Part shown: positions 1-27,561 of the stretch, one piece after another
Layout: every line of letters begins with the position of its first letter
Position numbering within the stretch: position 1 is the stretch's first letter
DNA from: Amoebidium appalachense
Lineage: Eukaryota; Ichthyosporea
Assembly (NCBI GenBank): GCA_963693365.1
Contig: CAVNZM010000005.1
Location: 8,060,001-8,124,000, forward strand
DNA length: 64,000 bases
Direction: 5' to 3'
Notes under the pieces: generated by a model
Told to the model about the DNA's origin: nothing
The model's input: only the letters and a program-made list of their open reading frames with translations
Databases searched by the model: none
Translations under genes and position numbers: made by a program

Positions 1-939
1 AAATAACACCACACAACAGTTACTCCCATAGTATTACAACAACAACAACCCAAGAGATGGCCTACCCCCTAATAAAACCTTCATACCAGCAACACGGTCA
101 CCGACGTCCCTGCCCCCCACGACGGGGCTGTTTACACCACGCGTTGCCCCCGCTCCTTGCAGTTGTCACAGGTGCCTGGGAAAGAGCCTGGCGCCGGCTC
201 TTGCTGTCCCGCCCCAAAGACGCCAGCCTGGCCCATCTGTTATCCCGTTGTGGCCGTGGCTGGTAGGGCTGGTAGCGCCGTGGGGAGGGTGACTGCCGCC
301 GGTCCCCTCTGAGGCCTCTGCTGGGCAAACGGCCCTGAGCTTGCTAAGTCACCTAGGGAGGTCAAGGTCCTTAGCGAGGACTAAGTCCCCTGTGATACTA
401 GTCCTACTGCTCAAGTTGCCTATGCCAACTGTTGCTAGCTGTAGGCCTGTGTGTGCGTATGTTTCTTCTACCTCTAACTGTCGAAAAAGTCCTAAGTCAA
501 AGCCACTCATAACCGCTAGGCGTGAAAGAAAAAAAAAACTAGGGGTGAAAGCAACAGCCCAGAAGGACTAACAGTGCGTGTGCCCCCTCCCTGCAAAAAA
601 CTGCAGAGAAAGGGGGTGTAGCTTGTCGTGGCAACAAACAGAGTGTATATGAACTACTCTAACTATCTGCACGCTTAAAGGGGCTCGAAACCGTGTATAC
701 GTATAAACTTTTCTTTGAGTTGGGTGGGAAGCGAGTTTTTCGTGTTCTCAGAAGAACTTCCAAAAGCCCGCGACCCCGCGAGACACTTCACAGACACGCG
801 GCCCACTGGCCAGACAAATACCACAGTGACATTCAGCCAATCACAACACTCCCTCCCCCACAGACTACACGCACTCCACACCATTGGCTACCGCCACCTC
901 AGACACCCCTACAGCACTACAACACGTACACACGTTTAC
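1..939. other. Flanking DNA left of the giant element, no gene recognised
   Basis: I see no convincing gene here. Short overlapping frames exist on both strands (for example around 57-330) but none shows a recognisable motif. The segment ends at the 6-bp sequence TCACAA (940-945) that precedes the left terminal inverted repeat. Confidence 0.5.
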
Positions 940-945
940 TCACAA

Positions 946-970
946 GGAGGGTACTTAGGACTTTTGAGAT
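946..970 (+). repeat. Left terminal inverted repeat, 25 bp
   Basis: It is a perfect inverted match to 26,983-27,007. It is preceded directly by TCACAA at 940-945, which is repeated outside the right end. Confidence 0.75.
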
Positions 971-1803
971 TTGGGTGTTTTCTATGGAAATGCTCGGTTA
1001 TCCCTTGTATATTTTGTAAAAATGTATATTGTATCTCTATTAGGCACACTAGGACCCAAACTAGGATGTGCATGGAATGCGACCCAAACATCTTTGGAAG
1101 CATCCAATTATATATTTATCAACGTTTTAACTGTTGGGTGTCCGTTTGCAAACAGCGATATAAGTTCCTTCGACCACATAGCAAGCCACGATAGCACATT
1201 ATCTTTCAGGTGAAGTATCACAGTTCTTGAGGGGTAGCAAACAAGCGACATGCTGGTTAATGAACGGAGCTGGGTACGGTAGTTCCACAACAGCAATTTG
1301 GAGTTTTGCAATTGTATGGGCATTGTTTAATGCACATTGTGAATAAAACATGAGATAAGTCTTACACAATACATCCTTAAACAGGGTGCTTTACAAATTC
1401 CAGCTAACTGACCGACATGATGTTCACAACTATTACAGGCAAAGAAGCCCAATGTAACATAATAGAGCTGAAGAACGCTCTCAATCAGGCAGGCCATCCT
1501 GTGACTTTGGAAAGAGTTCAAAGGAGAAGTGGTATGAGCATCAGTCTACACGTGAAACATCACATACAATATACAAAGTAAAGGGTTATACAATACAACC
1601 TATCTAACTTACTATCACATCAATCACAACTTACCATCACATTCCAACGCTAACCCATGAAGACAAACAAGGAAAGATTGCCTCCTCCACTTCGCTACCC
1701 ATTCATTAATTCAAACAGTATGGTTCAAAAAAGTATATAGTGTGGTAGAGCATGCCTAAGGATCGGATTGAGGTTAAAGCTTTAAGATGTTGTGGTCACC
1801 GTG
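971..1803. other. 3' flank of the methyltransferase gene, nothing recognised
   Basis: This is DNA between the left terminal repeat and the stop codon of the ParB-methyltransferase gene. It probably includes that gene's 3' untranslated region. Open frames here lack recognisable motifs. Confidence 0.4.
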
Positions 1804-16086
<14,283 letters not shown>

Positions 16087-17411
16087 TGTAATAATTTAAC
16101 AAGGATGTTTGCATAGTGTTAGAGTATCAAATAGAATTTCATATGTGTCTGCATATGTAGGCATATATTGGTCTACACACATGGCAGTTACTGTATGAGC
16201 TGTAAAGGATACTCCAATTCTACGGTATGTCAGAGAAATAAATTTCGAGCCCCATATGCTTCTTCATTCTGATTGGCTTTGAATACACATACTGCATGAT
16301 ACAGCATCTTAGATCTCTGCTTCCTATTGGATGAATGAAATGCACGTCGATCCCGAACCAAATTTCAGCTACTTTAGAGTGCATTCTAAACATCTCTGCT
16401 GTCTTCTCGGACTGAATATCCATTGCCAGAATCAAAGAAATAATAAATAATTTATACATGGAATATTCTAGGCACGCCAATTCTAGTTTTACGGAATAAA
16501 TGAAGGCTCGAAAGGTTTGCACGGGTTGGCCTCGTGCGTTCCCATGAGTCTGATTGGTTGGTGGCATAAATCGTGCGAGTTTCCTAGCCGCTACTAGGGT
16601 TATGATCATGTCAAGGGTGCTTACTAAGTAGATTCCTTCTGATGTACGTTTACTTCCTTTTTATTTTATTTTTTTCACTTCTTTTTTTTTTGTTGTTGTT
16701 AATTAGGGTCTCTAATAACAATGTTTATCTCTTATCATGTGAGTTATTGCAATAATCACTATACTGTCAATAGTCGTGTGTCTTACGATCTGATCATGGC
16801 TGAGGAATTTTGGTAACTTCCACTCTTTGAATGGCGTAGGCTCGGCCAATAAGAAAATGCGAGTTGGCCTTTTGCCACCCCAGCGCCAACTAGGACACAT
16901 GTTGTCCTAGCGCGGTGGCAATGTGGCTTTAGGTGTCTTGTTCTTTGTTTGGTTTTTTCCAAAACATGTTCAACAGCAGGAGGTACGGGCTCCATTTTCG
17001 TACATCTCCAGAACTTTTCTACTACAAAATATGTTACGTTGACTCATTTATGCCACAATGACACACTACCATATTTTCACACTTGAAAGATTCCTTTTTA
17101 TGAACCATTAGGCACACATTCTGTTGTGCGGCATGTCACCGCGCCAGACTGGATAAAAAATATCCTGCCAATCAAAGCATTGTGTCGAGATCCTACTTGG
17201 CTATGTTTGACTGGCGAAAGATGCACCAAAACAGATCTGCATGCTCCCAGGGGAACCTGACAACTAGCATTAGCATACATGCGAGAACACCCATGTGCCA
17301 CACGTACCCAGTAACGACTTGTGTTTGTGACATTTTCAAGTGCATGGGATTCTAATCTATCGTCTCAAGCATATGAACAGAGGAAATTACGTGTAGGTGA
17401 GGGCTTGTAAA
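16087..17411. promoter_or_regulatory. Shared upstream region of the two divergent element genes
   Basis: The methyltransferase gene runs leftward and the transposase-like gene runs rightward from this interval of about 1.3 kb, so it should hold both promoters. It contains CCAAT-type motifs (ATTGG, for example near 16,270, 16,325 and 16,550) and AT-rich stretches. A 129-codon minus frame at 16,220-16,609 has no recognisable motif and I do not call it a gene. No sharp TATA assignment is possible. Confidence 0.5.
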
Positions 17412-18462
17412 ATGGGCCCAATTGTGAGAAGCGGCCCTGTCAGGCCCGTGGGGACATGTCGAAGGCAGGGAGCCCCATTACAAAAAGACACGTTAACCAC
17501 AGGCCCGAACGCTAGAAAAGTTCTTGGCGAGCTACAACAAAACTTCACATCTAACTCAAGTGGTAACAATGCAAATGCAAAACGGGGCAGCATTGTTAAT
17601 GATGGCTGCGCACGTGCACGCAAACGCACACGTATTGACACATGCAACAACACAACGTTAGCAAACTGCAACAACCCGGCGAGTACCAGACAAATCAGCA
17701 GCAGTCAATTAGGTAGTGGCAGTGCGGAGGAGCTTTCTTTTTCAAGAGAAGCAATGGATGCCGAAGAGGAGAATGCAAAAAGATTAATCGAAGAGGTGGA
17801 GGCACGGCGGCAACATGGGGTGGCCAGATCGAAGGCGGCGATGGCTGATAAATTAAAACGTAACCGTGCTGAGGCACAGCAGAGGGACCGAGTTACTACA
17901 GGGGCATTCCCGCCCACGCCCATAGGGTCTGCGCAACCTTTTCTGCCCGACACAAAAAAGAAGTTGTCAGAGGCAGCCATTGAAAGTGTCTTGGCTATGA
18001 CTTGCAGGTAAAGAAAAATCACACTTCTGGCGCACATCATCTGAGACGGCGCATGTAAATTGACACTGTTTGAGCTAGCATTCCGTACATTCAATCATTA
18101 GTGGAATACTAGAGCGGAAGCCCGTGTGTGTGCCACATTCAAGTTCTGGTGCTCGTCAGCTCTGAGCCAACCAGTGGGGGGACTTGCTTCATTCTTACAT
18201 TGCAGCTGCCTGTGGAATGCATAATGGGTGAGAAAATACTGTTATAGCTAGCTGTGATAGTATGATGACCGTCACGTAAGGGGTGGTATTGTACAGTATT
18301 CATTTGTTCTCATATGTCCTCCCTACTGCAGGTGCAATGACAACTGCTACGAGAGATTCACGTCAGCGCAGGTGAAAAACCTGAGGACTCGGTGGCTCTG
18401 TTTGCCTCCGTCAGTTCGCAACCAGGCGCTGTTCGACTATATGACCCAGCATTTGTAAGCAG

Positions 18463-18499
<37 letters not shown>

Positions 18500-19120
18500 G
18501 AAATTATACCCAAATATATCTCTCAAGCCATTTTAACCCAGGCGAGGTAAGGCTAAAACAAGGCTAAAACAAGTACCCCCCCCTTTTTTTATAGATATCC
18601 CCCCCCCCCCCCCCCCCCCCCCCCATCCCCCCTTTTATAGATATCAGGAGTCAATGACATCCTAATACCTTAATGTTGCCGAATACTCGTCTAACGCTTG
18701 CCCATTAAATGCTCTGCTCACGGACGTACAATATGCAGTTCTTCTATACAGACACTTCTCGGTGCCATTGTGTGCAGTCCGGTATGAAGGGTGAACTCTG
18801 CATGCTGATGTACATAGATTATGATACTTCCCCTCGGATACAATCTCATCTCACCCCACGTAATTGCTACCATAGGGTGAAGCTTGGCAACAACAGCACG
18901 TCCCAGAACAAGTCTGGCGTCCAAGCGGGCAAGGTCGAGATACCGTGGATTCTGGACAACACAGGGGTAACCCAAACCCCCCCTCCCCCCCCCCCCCCCT
19001 TCCCCCCCGAAACCCACACACACACACACACACACACGTAGTATACACACGCACCGCACGCACACACGCATGCACGCACGCACGCACGCACACACACACT
19101 CAAGCATGCAAACACACGTG

Positions 19121-19153
<33 letters not shown>

Positions 19154-20312
19154 CAGTGCCACGCACACGCACACACACACACACACACACACGAACACAC
19201 GAACAGGCACACACACACACACACACACACCTCATACGTACAAGCTCACACACATGCCCTCATGCACACATGCCCACACCCACACACCCACGCACCCACG
19301 CACCCACCCACGCACCCACGCACCCACACAATCAGCATCACACAGGCATATAACACGGCAGCAACTAATGTGGTTGCATCCAGAGTTCGGCACATACTAC
19401 GCACAGAGTTCGGCAAACAGTTGTGCTTTTGTGCTGGTCCGGCCACACACACCACCCCAACCGCCAGTTTTTTATTTATTTTTTTTATTTTTATTTTAAC
19501 ACGTTTGGTTAACGTCATCCACCTGCTGCCGGAAGAGTGCATAGGACACAGTCCCATTAGCTACGTTAGAACACCAACCGCCAGTGACTTATAAATTTTT
19601 AAATTTTGGATAAAACTTAAAAACTGAGATGTGCATGTGGACAGAAATTTTAAGCGTGTTTATAGGGAGAGAAGGAGAGAGCTCTAGATACACAAGAGGG
19701 TCAAAAAGGGGGACCGGGCCTGGACCACGTGATGGCTTCGTTGATGCTCATGCCAACACATGACGGTTGCCACGCGCGTGCAAATCTGAGAGAGAGAGAG
19801 AGAGGGAGAGAGAGGGGGAGAGAGAGAGAGGGGGGGGGGGGAGAGAGAGAGAGAGTGTGTGTGTGTGTGTGTGTGTTGGGTGGGGGGGGGGGGGGGGGGG
19901 GGGGAAGGGCTATTCGTTGGCAAGAGCCAGGAGAGACAGGGGGAAGAGTGGTGTCTATTGGTCTAATAAAGTAATGATGAATACCGGAGGGGGGGGGGGG
20001 GGGGATGGGGGATTGGGGCGGGGGGGGGGGGGGGGGGGGGAAAGGGGGAGGAAAGAACGGGAGGGGAGGGGGGGGGGGGGGGGAGGCGAGGTCTGCCAGG
20101 CATAGAGAGGGAGATGCAGACAGAGGGGGAGGGGGGGAGGGAGGAGGTGAATACCGGAGGGGGGGGGGGGGATGGGGGATTGGGGGGGGGGGGGGGGGGG
20201 GGGGGGAGGAGGGGGAGGAAAGAACGGGAGGGGAGGGGGGGGGGGGGGGGGGGCGAGGTCTGCCAGGCATAGAGAGGGAGATGCAGACAGAGGGGGGGGG
20301 GGGGGAGGGAGG

Positions 20313-20366
<54 letters not shown>

Positions 20367-21232
20367 GATGGGGGCAGGAAGGCCGGGGGAGGAGCGGGCC
20401 CGGGTGGGGAGAGCATGGAATGATAACATGTGTGAAGGAGCAGCGAGGTCGGTGAGGAAGAAGGGGAGGGGGGGGAGGGGAACAAGGTTAAGAAAAACAA
20501 TACACCAAATGACCTCCCCCCCCCCCCCCCCCCCCCCCCCCCGCCCACCGCCCCCTCCCCCTCCCCATCCCATTCATTTCATCCCAGATCTGCCAAGAAG
20601 CATTCATCAACATCATGGGAATGTGCCGAAACACGTTCATGGCCAGAAAGAATGAATTCCTACAAGGAGCTCGGTTTTACGTACATGGCAACACCGGTGA
20701 AGGCAACATCTCTTTGGCGGTGGAGAGATTTATTGCCTGGTTTTCCGAATTCATCGACCTCATCGGTCAGTTGATGCCCGACACGTCTACGATACGCTTG
20801 CCGCCCGCTTACACCAAGGAAGAGATCTGGATGGAGTACGTCAGGGTGTGTATTTCATATATACCCCCCCCCCCCCCCCCCCCCCCCCCAAACCACATCT
20901 CAATGCATACACCTACACGCACGTACATACGCACACACGCAACTACGTACACGGAATTACACACACATGCACACATGCACACATGCACACCGTTCTACAC
21001 ACACATACACACATACACGAACACGTATTATAAACATGCACGCTAACACATGCACAAGCATACACTGCTGGGCACAGCCACCCACCCACCCACCCGCTCA
21101 CCTGCTAAACCTCATTCCCACACACAAACACACCCATAAACTGTCAGAGAGAGAGAGACACCGACCCCCCCCCCCCCCCCCCCCCCAACCCACACAGGCG
21201 CATGCAGCATCATATTGCTTCACATTACCTTA

Positions 21233-21264
<32 letters not shown>

Positions 21265-22700
21265 TCTCGAACACAAAATCAATAGAACACAAACACACAC
21301 ACCCACACCCACCCACCCACCACCCCACCCACCCGCAGCCACACCCCTACACTCACACCCACACCCAAACCCACACCCACATACGTATATAATTTGCTCT
21401 CCCCCCTCCCCCCCTCCCCCCTCCCCCCCCACAAGCACTCCTGCATATATGGTACAATGCAACCAAGGAAGCCCACGAACACACAAGCACAGGAAAACAT
21501 GGCTGGGCATTCAGACACACCCACCCGCAAACCCACCCACCCATCCACCAATCTACCCAAACAACCAAATTCCCGCGGGTCCACACACTCACTCATAAAT
21601 CCACCTATTCACGAAACTTGCTTTATCTCACTCAGTGTCACCTGTTTAACCTCATTACCCAGATACAAACACACCCAGGCACACACAGAGAGATACCAAC
21701 CCACACAATGCCGTCCACCCACCCACACAGGCACATCCATCACAATGTCATATTGACCCACACTGCCTTACCCATGCCTTCACCATCGAAGCACACGTGG
21801 CATGCAATGGTGCACGTGAAACCCCACTCCCCCCCCCCCCCCCCATCCCCCCCCCTCCTTCCCTCCCCCCCCTCCCCCCCCCCCCCCCCCCCCCCCCCCC
21901 CAACCGAACAACACACAAGCACTATGGCATCCTTATCAACATGCATACATACATAAACAACCTTTTGAAACACAAGCGTGTGACATGCATTTTATCGTAC
22001 ATTATTAACTTTTACAACCAGCACACTGCAACTCAGGAGGTTATGCACACACACATACACACATACCCACACACACACACAAACTTCAAACGACACACAC
22101 ATGCAATCACACACCACACAGCACATTACACATGTCCCTATTACCATCGAAGCAACACCCAAACACCCAAACAAACAAAGGGACATCCATTACGAAACAC
22201 AAACACACACACACACAGGCACACAAGCACATACACACGTACACACGCACAGTGTCAGGCACACACACATGCAAGGGCACCCACACACATACACACACGA
22301 AAACATCCATCCAAAACTCCACATTCGAAACACAACCTCTATTCTACCCATACAGATATTGTTACATAAATACTGACCTACGTCCGCTTGGAAAACACAG
22401 GATATCACAGCCGAGGACACAGCCAACCAAGAAGAATTCGAGGCACGGTGGGCACAGCTCCATCCCGATTTCGACGAACAGGAACATGTACTTGGCCCCG
22501 ACCAGGCACGTCTCTCTCCCCCCTCTGTGTGGCTGTGTACATGTGTGTGTACGTGTGTGCTTGTGTGTGTGTATGTGTTTTTTTTTTTTTTTGGGGGGGG
22601 GGGGGGGGGGGGAGGGGGGGATGTGGAGGAAGACAACAGGGTGGGCAGTTTAAGCATGTGTGTGAGAATGTGTGCGTGTATGGGTACGTGTGTGCATGCT

Positions 22701-22775
<75 letters not shown>

Positions 22776-23010
22776 TGGAGAACTTGGGAGGGGGGAGGGG
22801 GGGGGGGGCAAGCACTGCAATGTTGAGTACATTGGGGCAAACAGAGTGTATACCGAGGGAGAGGGGGGCAGGGGGGGGGATAATGGGCCAAACCTGTCCA
22901 TCTTCCGTATTTGGGATAGTATACGTCGTAATGTAGCCTGACATCCTGACATCATGTGAGGTATGCAGCATAACATGCACCTCCATGCAACCCTACTTCT
23001 TAAGCGCCTA

Positions 23011-23093
<83 letters not shown>

Positions 23094-23176
23094 CGTGTGT
23101 GTTACAGTATGTGTACGTCAGAATGTGTAGGCGAATTGGTATGTGAGCATACGTGCATGAAATCGTGTAAACCCCC

Positions 23177-23217
<41 letters not shown>

Positions 23218-23789
23218 GGGGGAAGGCAGAACAACAAGAACAACAACAACAAAAAAAAACACCCCGCCTACACCTTACTGACAGAGAGAAAAAAACCCAC
23301 ACTAATCGATCTTCACACCTTCCAGACTGCCTCAGGCCACAAGCGCAAACGGCAAGCACGGGTAACAGACAAGGGCTACCTTGATCAAGAGGGGTTTCAC
23401 GCAGCCTGGAGAACCCATTTCAAGGGTGTAAGTTTAAGCACCGAGACCACCAACTTCGTCAAATGTGAGTACTGCTGCATTCTCAAGGCCCGCCTCAAGC
23501 TGGCCACCACCAATGCTGCAAGGATCCACATCCGTGAACTGCGGGAGGCACACATCAATCTCCAAAGGCTGGTGGCCCCCCTCTCCCCCCCCCCCCCCCC
23601 CCCCCCCCCCCCCACCCACCCACCAAACGCCATCACCACCACCACCATCATTACGTGCACGGCACACACATACACAAAACCTTTACAACATCACACCTGA
23701 CAACATCTTCCAAAGTAAACACCCACGCACGCACATTCACACACACACACACACACACACAAACAAGCATGCACACCTGCACACTCCCG

Positions 23790-23880
<91 letters not shown>

Positions 23881-24009
23881 CCACAACCACACAGTCCGCC
23901 TCCCCCTCCCCCCTCCCCCCATCCCCCCTCACACACACACACACAGTCACATGTTCTCGTGGAGGAGGGCAAAGAAAGGGGGGAGGGGGGGGGGGGCAGC
24001 GGTGTTGTG

Positions 24010-24096
<87 letters not shown>

Positions 24097-24278
24097 GCGT
24101 GTGTGTGTGGTTGCGTGCGCGCATGCACGTGTGCGCAAGCACTTGGACTTCCCTCCCCCCCCCCCAAACACCATCACCACCACCACCATCATTACATGCA
24201 CGGCACACGCATACACACAACCTCTAAAACAACACACCTGACAACCTGTTCCAAAATAAACACCCACGCACGCACATT

Positions 24279-24328
<50 letters not shown>

Positions 24329-24392
24329 TGCACACCCGCACACCCGCACGTACCACACATGCACACACACAACCACAACCACACAGTCTTCC

Positions 24393-24426
<34 letters not shown>

Positions 24427-24507
24427 ACTTGAACAAAACACACACACATAGTCATGTTTTCGTGGAGGAGGGAAAAAAAAGGGGGGAGCTTGGGTAGTGG
24501 CGTTGTG

Positions 24508-24578
<71 letters not shown>

Positions 24579-26727
24579 ACGTGTGTGCGCAAGCACTTGC
24601 AAGTGACTGTGTGTACGTGTGTGCCTGCGCGTAGGGTATTTGGGTTGGTATTTGGGTTTGTATCTGGCGACATCACATGTATTTCAAATCACCGCATCGC
24701 GCACATCTCTTTGGTAGCAACTTCCTGCAATCAAAGTATGTCACTATATACATACACATATTCGCAACTAGAGTGCATGAAACCGCACAGCTTTGTCGTA
24801 CACACACATATTCGCAATTATTAGAGTGCATGAAACCGCACAGTTGTGTCGTACAGCCATTGAAGATAAACGAGTGACGTCATCCTAGTACCAACTAGGA
24901 TGACGTCATCCTAGTTGTAACTAGGATATATTGTCCTAGTTGTAACTAGGATCCAGAGTCCTAGTTGTGATTAGGATCGGGTCTCCTGGTTGACACTAGG
25001 ATTATGATCCTCCTAACCATATATATAGTGATTGACCATGAGATGTCACAGAAAGGAGAGAGAGAGCTATTACCAGCATCGGTCAGCTGCAATTCGGGAG
25101 CCACACAAGTACATGAGTGTCATCGTTGACTCAATGGACCAAGCAAAATCCGAAATCCCGAACGTACATTGGAACTCCAAAGCCGCGAGCTCGATTCCCA
25201 AGAAGGCCGTTCGGATAACCAGTGTCCTCGTTCATGGCCGCACCCTCTACACAATCGTGGATGAGCACGGTCGCAAGGGTGCCAATGTCCAAATCGCGGC
25301 ACTCACGTTGGCAATCGAGCGTGAATTGGAGATACGGGGCTCGTTGCCAGAGACGTTGTACGTGCAAATGGATAACGCCTCCGAGAATCATTGCAACGCA
25401 ATGATGCAATTTTTTGAATTACTCGTTTCTAGGGGTGTGTTCACCACTGTGGAGTGTTCGTTCCTTCTTCCGGGACATACGCACGAGGATATCGATGGCC
25501 GCTTTCGGGGATTCAACCATTACCTGACTGAGCAACCGCCGCGGACTGTTCCCGATTTGATGGAGACTTTGAAAAAGCGACCAAGATCGAAAGATTTAGC
25601 GCCGTATATTCGCCAAAGAGGGAGAGTGGTGGAGCCTCCTGAGGTGCACAATGTACAAGCCATTCCAGAGTTCACAGAGTGGTTAGGCCCCTTGCGCCGA
25701 TCCCCTGTCGTACTTCGCAAAATGGCGATGCTTCCGATGGATCAAACTGGACACTGGCGTAAAATTTGAGGTTCGGCGACTTGCCAGCCAAGGCGAGTGG
25801 ATAGAATGTAGAGGTTCGCGTAAGGCTCTTCTTCACACGCTCCCCAACCAGCCTGCATCGATGTCAATCAAGGTGAACCAAGGGTCGTCTATTCAGCCTT
25901 TTCCGATTTGGCTACGCGAACAATGGGGCACACTTGGAAGTATGCTTGAGCGATTGGCTAAGGACAATGTATTTTTGGACCCTGATGGAGAGCACCTGGA
26001 GTGGTGGAAGGAGCAAGCGCAGAGTGCCGGATATGATACAGTGACAGGCGAGTTCACGCAACCTGCGCCGGCATTCGAAAATGTCATTACGTTTCCCTTT
26101 CGGCTGGTTAGCGATTTGACATCCAATCGATCATACCCGCGACCGCCCCCTCCAGGTCTTCCGGCCATCCCGGACGAACTTGAAGATCCGAACAACAGAG
26201 ATGGAGATGACTGCGACATACCGTGCATTGGGGCTGACGGTAGGAGGGAAAGGCGCCAAATCGTAAAATTTACAAACCCGGGTGCTCCCAACGAAAATGA
26301 TTTTGTGTTGGTGCACACTTGGGACGACACACAGAATACTCCCGGATCAGACTACTTGGGGGAATTTTGTGTGGCGAAAGTAATTCATATTGAAAATCCA
26401 GAGGCCCTACCGGCTGATAGAACTTTTTGGGTGCATTGGTGGTGTCCTGATGGTGTGGCTAGTGATCTGAGATATGACGCAAAACTGCAACCTATGTTTA
26501 TTCACAAGGAAGATCCTGCAAGGCAGACTTCCACTACCTTTCCAGTTTTGACTTGCACAGATAAAAGTTTTCAGGGGTTCTATAGGCCGAATGTACAGAA
26601 GGAGCAGTTAAAGGAATATGTTCAATGGATAGACCCTGTGAAATTCGAGAATATGTGTGGGACGATTTCTACCGGAAGTAGTTTTCTTGGAAAATCGGGT
26701 AAGGGTAACAGGTTCAATGTTGTTTAA
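17412..26727 (+). CDS. DUF7869-like putative transposase, frame broken in last exon
   Basis: Exons are 17,412-18,007; 18,332-18,454; 18,876-18,966; 20,588-20,845; 23,326-23,571; 25,056-26,727, with a possible extra 87-bp in-phase exon at 22,401-22,487. Phases match at each junction, and the protein is about 994 residues. The start is the first ATG after an in-frame GTG. Landmarks in order are an N-terminal basic, helical region ([16 protein letters not shown]), [11 protein letters not shown] formed across the first junction, [12 protein letters not shown], a CEYC motif with a downstream [28 protein letters not shown], and [14 protein letters not shown]. This order is that of DUF7869 proteins, which I recall as transposase-like with acidic residues in the VDxMD and QxDN positions. 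A single-base shift lies in 25,681-25,730. Downstream the other frame stays open to a stop at 26,727. The family assignment is from memory and the transposase role is inferred. Confidence 0.8.
18470..18625. repeat. Two poly(C) tracts in intron 2
   Basis: C runs at about 18,464-18,497 and 18,600-18,625 follow the donor GTAAGCAG of the exon ending at 18,454. This is the plus-strand equivalent of the poly(C)-after-donor pattern in the minus-strand gene. Confidence 0.9.
19010..19345. repeat. CA/CGCA-rich intronic block
   Basis: Interrupted CA repeats follow the donor at 18,967 and its C tract. Long frames here are repeat translations. The rest of this intron up to 20,587 holds G tracts and the duplicated block listed separately. 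Confidence 0.8.
19932..20345 (+). repeat. Dispersed 50-bp repeat, copy 2, plus tandem duplication of about 170 bp
   Basis: At 19,932-19,984 lies the partner of the 15,009 repeat. It is followed by two tandem copies of a unit of about 170 bp that contains GAATACCGGAGG, GAAAGAACGGGAGGGG and GAGGTCTGCCAGGCATAGAG separated by G tracts. The whole block is intronic. Confidence 0.75.
20865..23325. other. Large C/CA-rich intron with a possible 87-bp exon
   Basis: After the donor at 20,846 come C tracts (20,864-20,888, 21,165-21,186, 21,236-21,262, 21,829-21,900) and diverged CA repeats, then GT arrays (22,713-22,773, 23,012-23,090). A segment at 22,401-22,487 has acceptor and donor in phase 0 and could encode 29 residues (starts [10 protein letters not shown], ends HPDFDEQEH). 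It is unproven, because the gene reads through equally well without it. Confidence 0.5.
23580..24580. repeat. Intron with tandemly duplicated block of about 510-540 bp
   Basis: Sequence around CACCACCACCATCATTAC followed by GCACGGCACACGC occurs near 23,640 and again near 24,175. A second shared landmark, CGTGGAGGAGGG, occurs near 23,957 and 24,463. Each copy contains CA and GT arrays. It lies in the intron before the last exon. Confidence 0.8.
24750..24855 (+). repeat. Two tandem copies of a unit of about 55 bp
   Basis: The segment with ATATTCGCAA, AGAGTGCATGAAACCGCACAG and TGTCGTACA is present twice with few differences, near the 3' end of the last intron. Confidence 0.8.
24875..25015. repeat. 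Second CCTAGTTG palindrome array, next to the last-exon acceptor
   Basis: About six units of CCTAGTTG(N)AACTAGGAT type lie about 40 bp before the acceptor at 25,055. They include the palindrome AGGATGACGTCATCCT also found at 2,577-2,790. Confidence 0.8.
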
Positions 26728-26982
26728 ATCTCAATTAATGGCATTGCTCGAATTAAGCAAATCGGAGGTCAAGCGGGGTTTGGAAAAATAATAGTACTGA
26801 ACAAAAGTAAGAATCTTATCCATGTTTTAGCAAACACTTCTAAATTTTCGTAAAGTCTGATTGGTGTGAATGACGCATGGCTGTGCCAACCCATAATATT
26901 ATAGCCTCAGGCATTGCCGGCAACTTATTTTTGACCCAAAATTGCAAAAATAAAACGGCAGAAATCGCTGCACGTGTCCATT

Positions 26983-27007
26983 ATCTCAAAAGTCCTAAGT
27001 ACCCTCC
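26983..27007 (-). repeat. Right terminal inverted repeat, 25 bp
   Basis: This is the inverted perfect copy of 946-970, followed directly by TCACAA (27,008-27,013), which is also present at 940-945. Confidence 0.75.
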
Positions 27008-27013
27008 TCACAA

Positions 27014-27297
27014 TACATATAAGCATACACACACGCGAGCAGGCAACATGGGTCTCGCCAAGCACACAGCAAGAAGCAATACAACATTTAACATGGAGAG
27101 TACGCAGAGGCATGGTGCATGCACGCGCGCACCTTTAACAATCAGCCGCCGCCGCATCAGGTTCTCCCCATACCACTGATTAATCTCCTCATACCCCACT
27201 TAGACCCCGGCATCACTATGCAAGAAAACCCCCGAAATTCACTCACCAAAACACGAATTATAGAAGCAAACTAATACGAATCAGCTCAGCACATGAC
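27014..27297. other. Short spacer between elements
   Basis: I recognise nothing here. It separates the right end of the giant element from the truncated copia LTR. Confidence 0.4.
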
Positions 27298-27424
27298 AGA
27301 CTCTTCTAGATCTATCCTGATCTATCGTGAACCTATCCACCAGTTTATCCCGAATATCTCGAATATTCCCGATCACTAGTGCTACGCTAACGCAGGGCAT
27401 ACCGGATGGCTATCCTGTTCGACA
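27298..27424 (-). repeat. Truncated copia 3' LTR (first 127 bp)
   Basis: Identical to 31,922-32,048. Just upstream on the minus strand is AAGTGGGGG, a typical polypurine tract abutting the TG of an LTR. Sequence to the left shows no similarity to the rest of the 5' LTR. Confidence 0.8.
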
Positions 27425-27561
27425 CCCCCACTTGCACTGTGTTCTATCTATGTACCGCATGCAACCTAAACCTAAGATGCAACTCTAAAACTATGCTACT
27501 ATACTAACACATATAACACCTACTACACGAACATTAACACTACACTAATTGTAGTTCTTAC

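Noticed and set aside
715-1194. 159-codon plus-strand frame crossing the left terminal repeat
   Set aside because: It overlaps the terminal inverted repeat and has no recognisable features.
16220-16609. 129-codon minus frame between the divergent genes
   Set aside because: No motif, promoter or splice support. It occupies the presumed shared promoter.
22401-22487. Possible extra exon of the transposase-like gene
   Set aside because: Splice sites and phase are acceptable, but the gene reads through without it and family members, as I recall them, do not require it. Kept only as a possibility.
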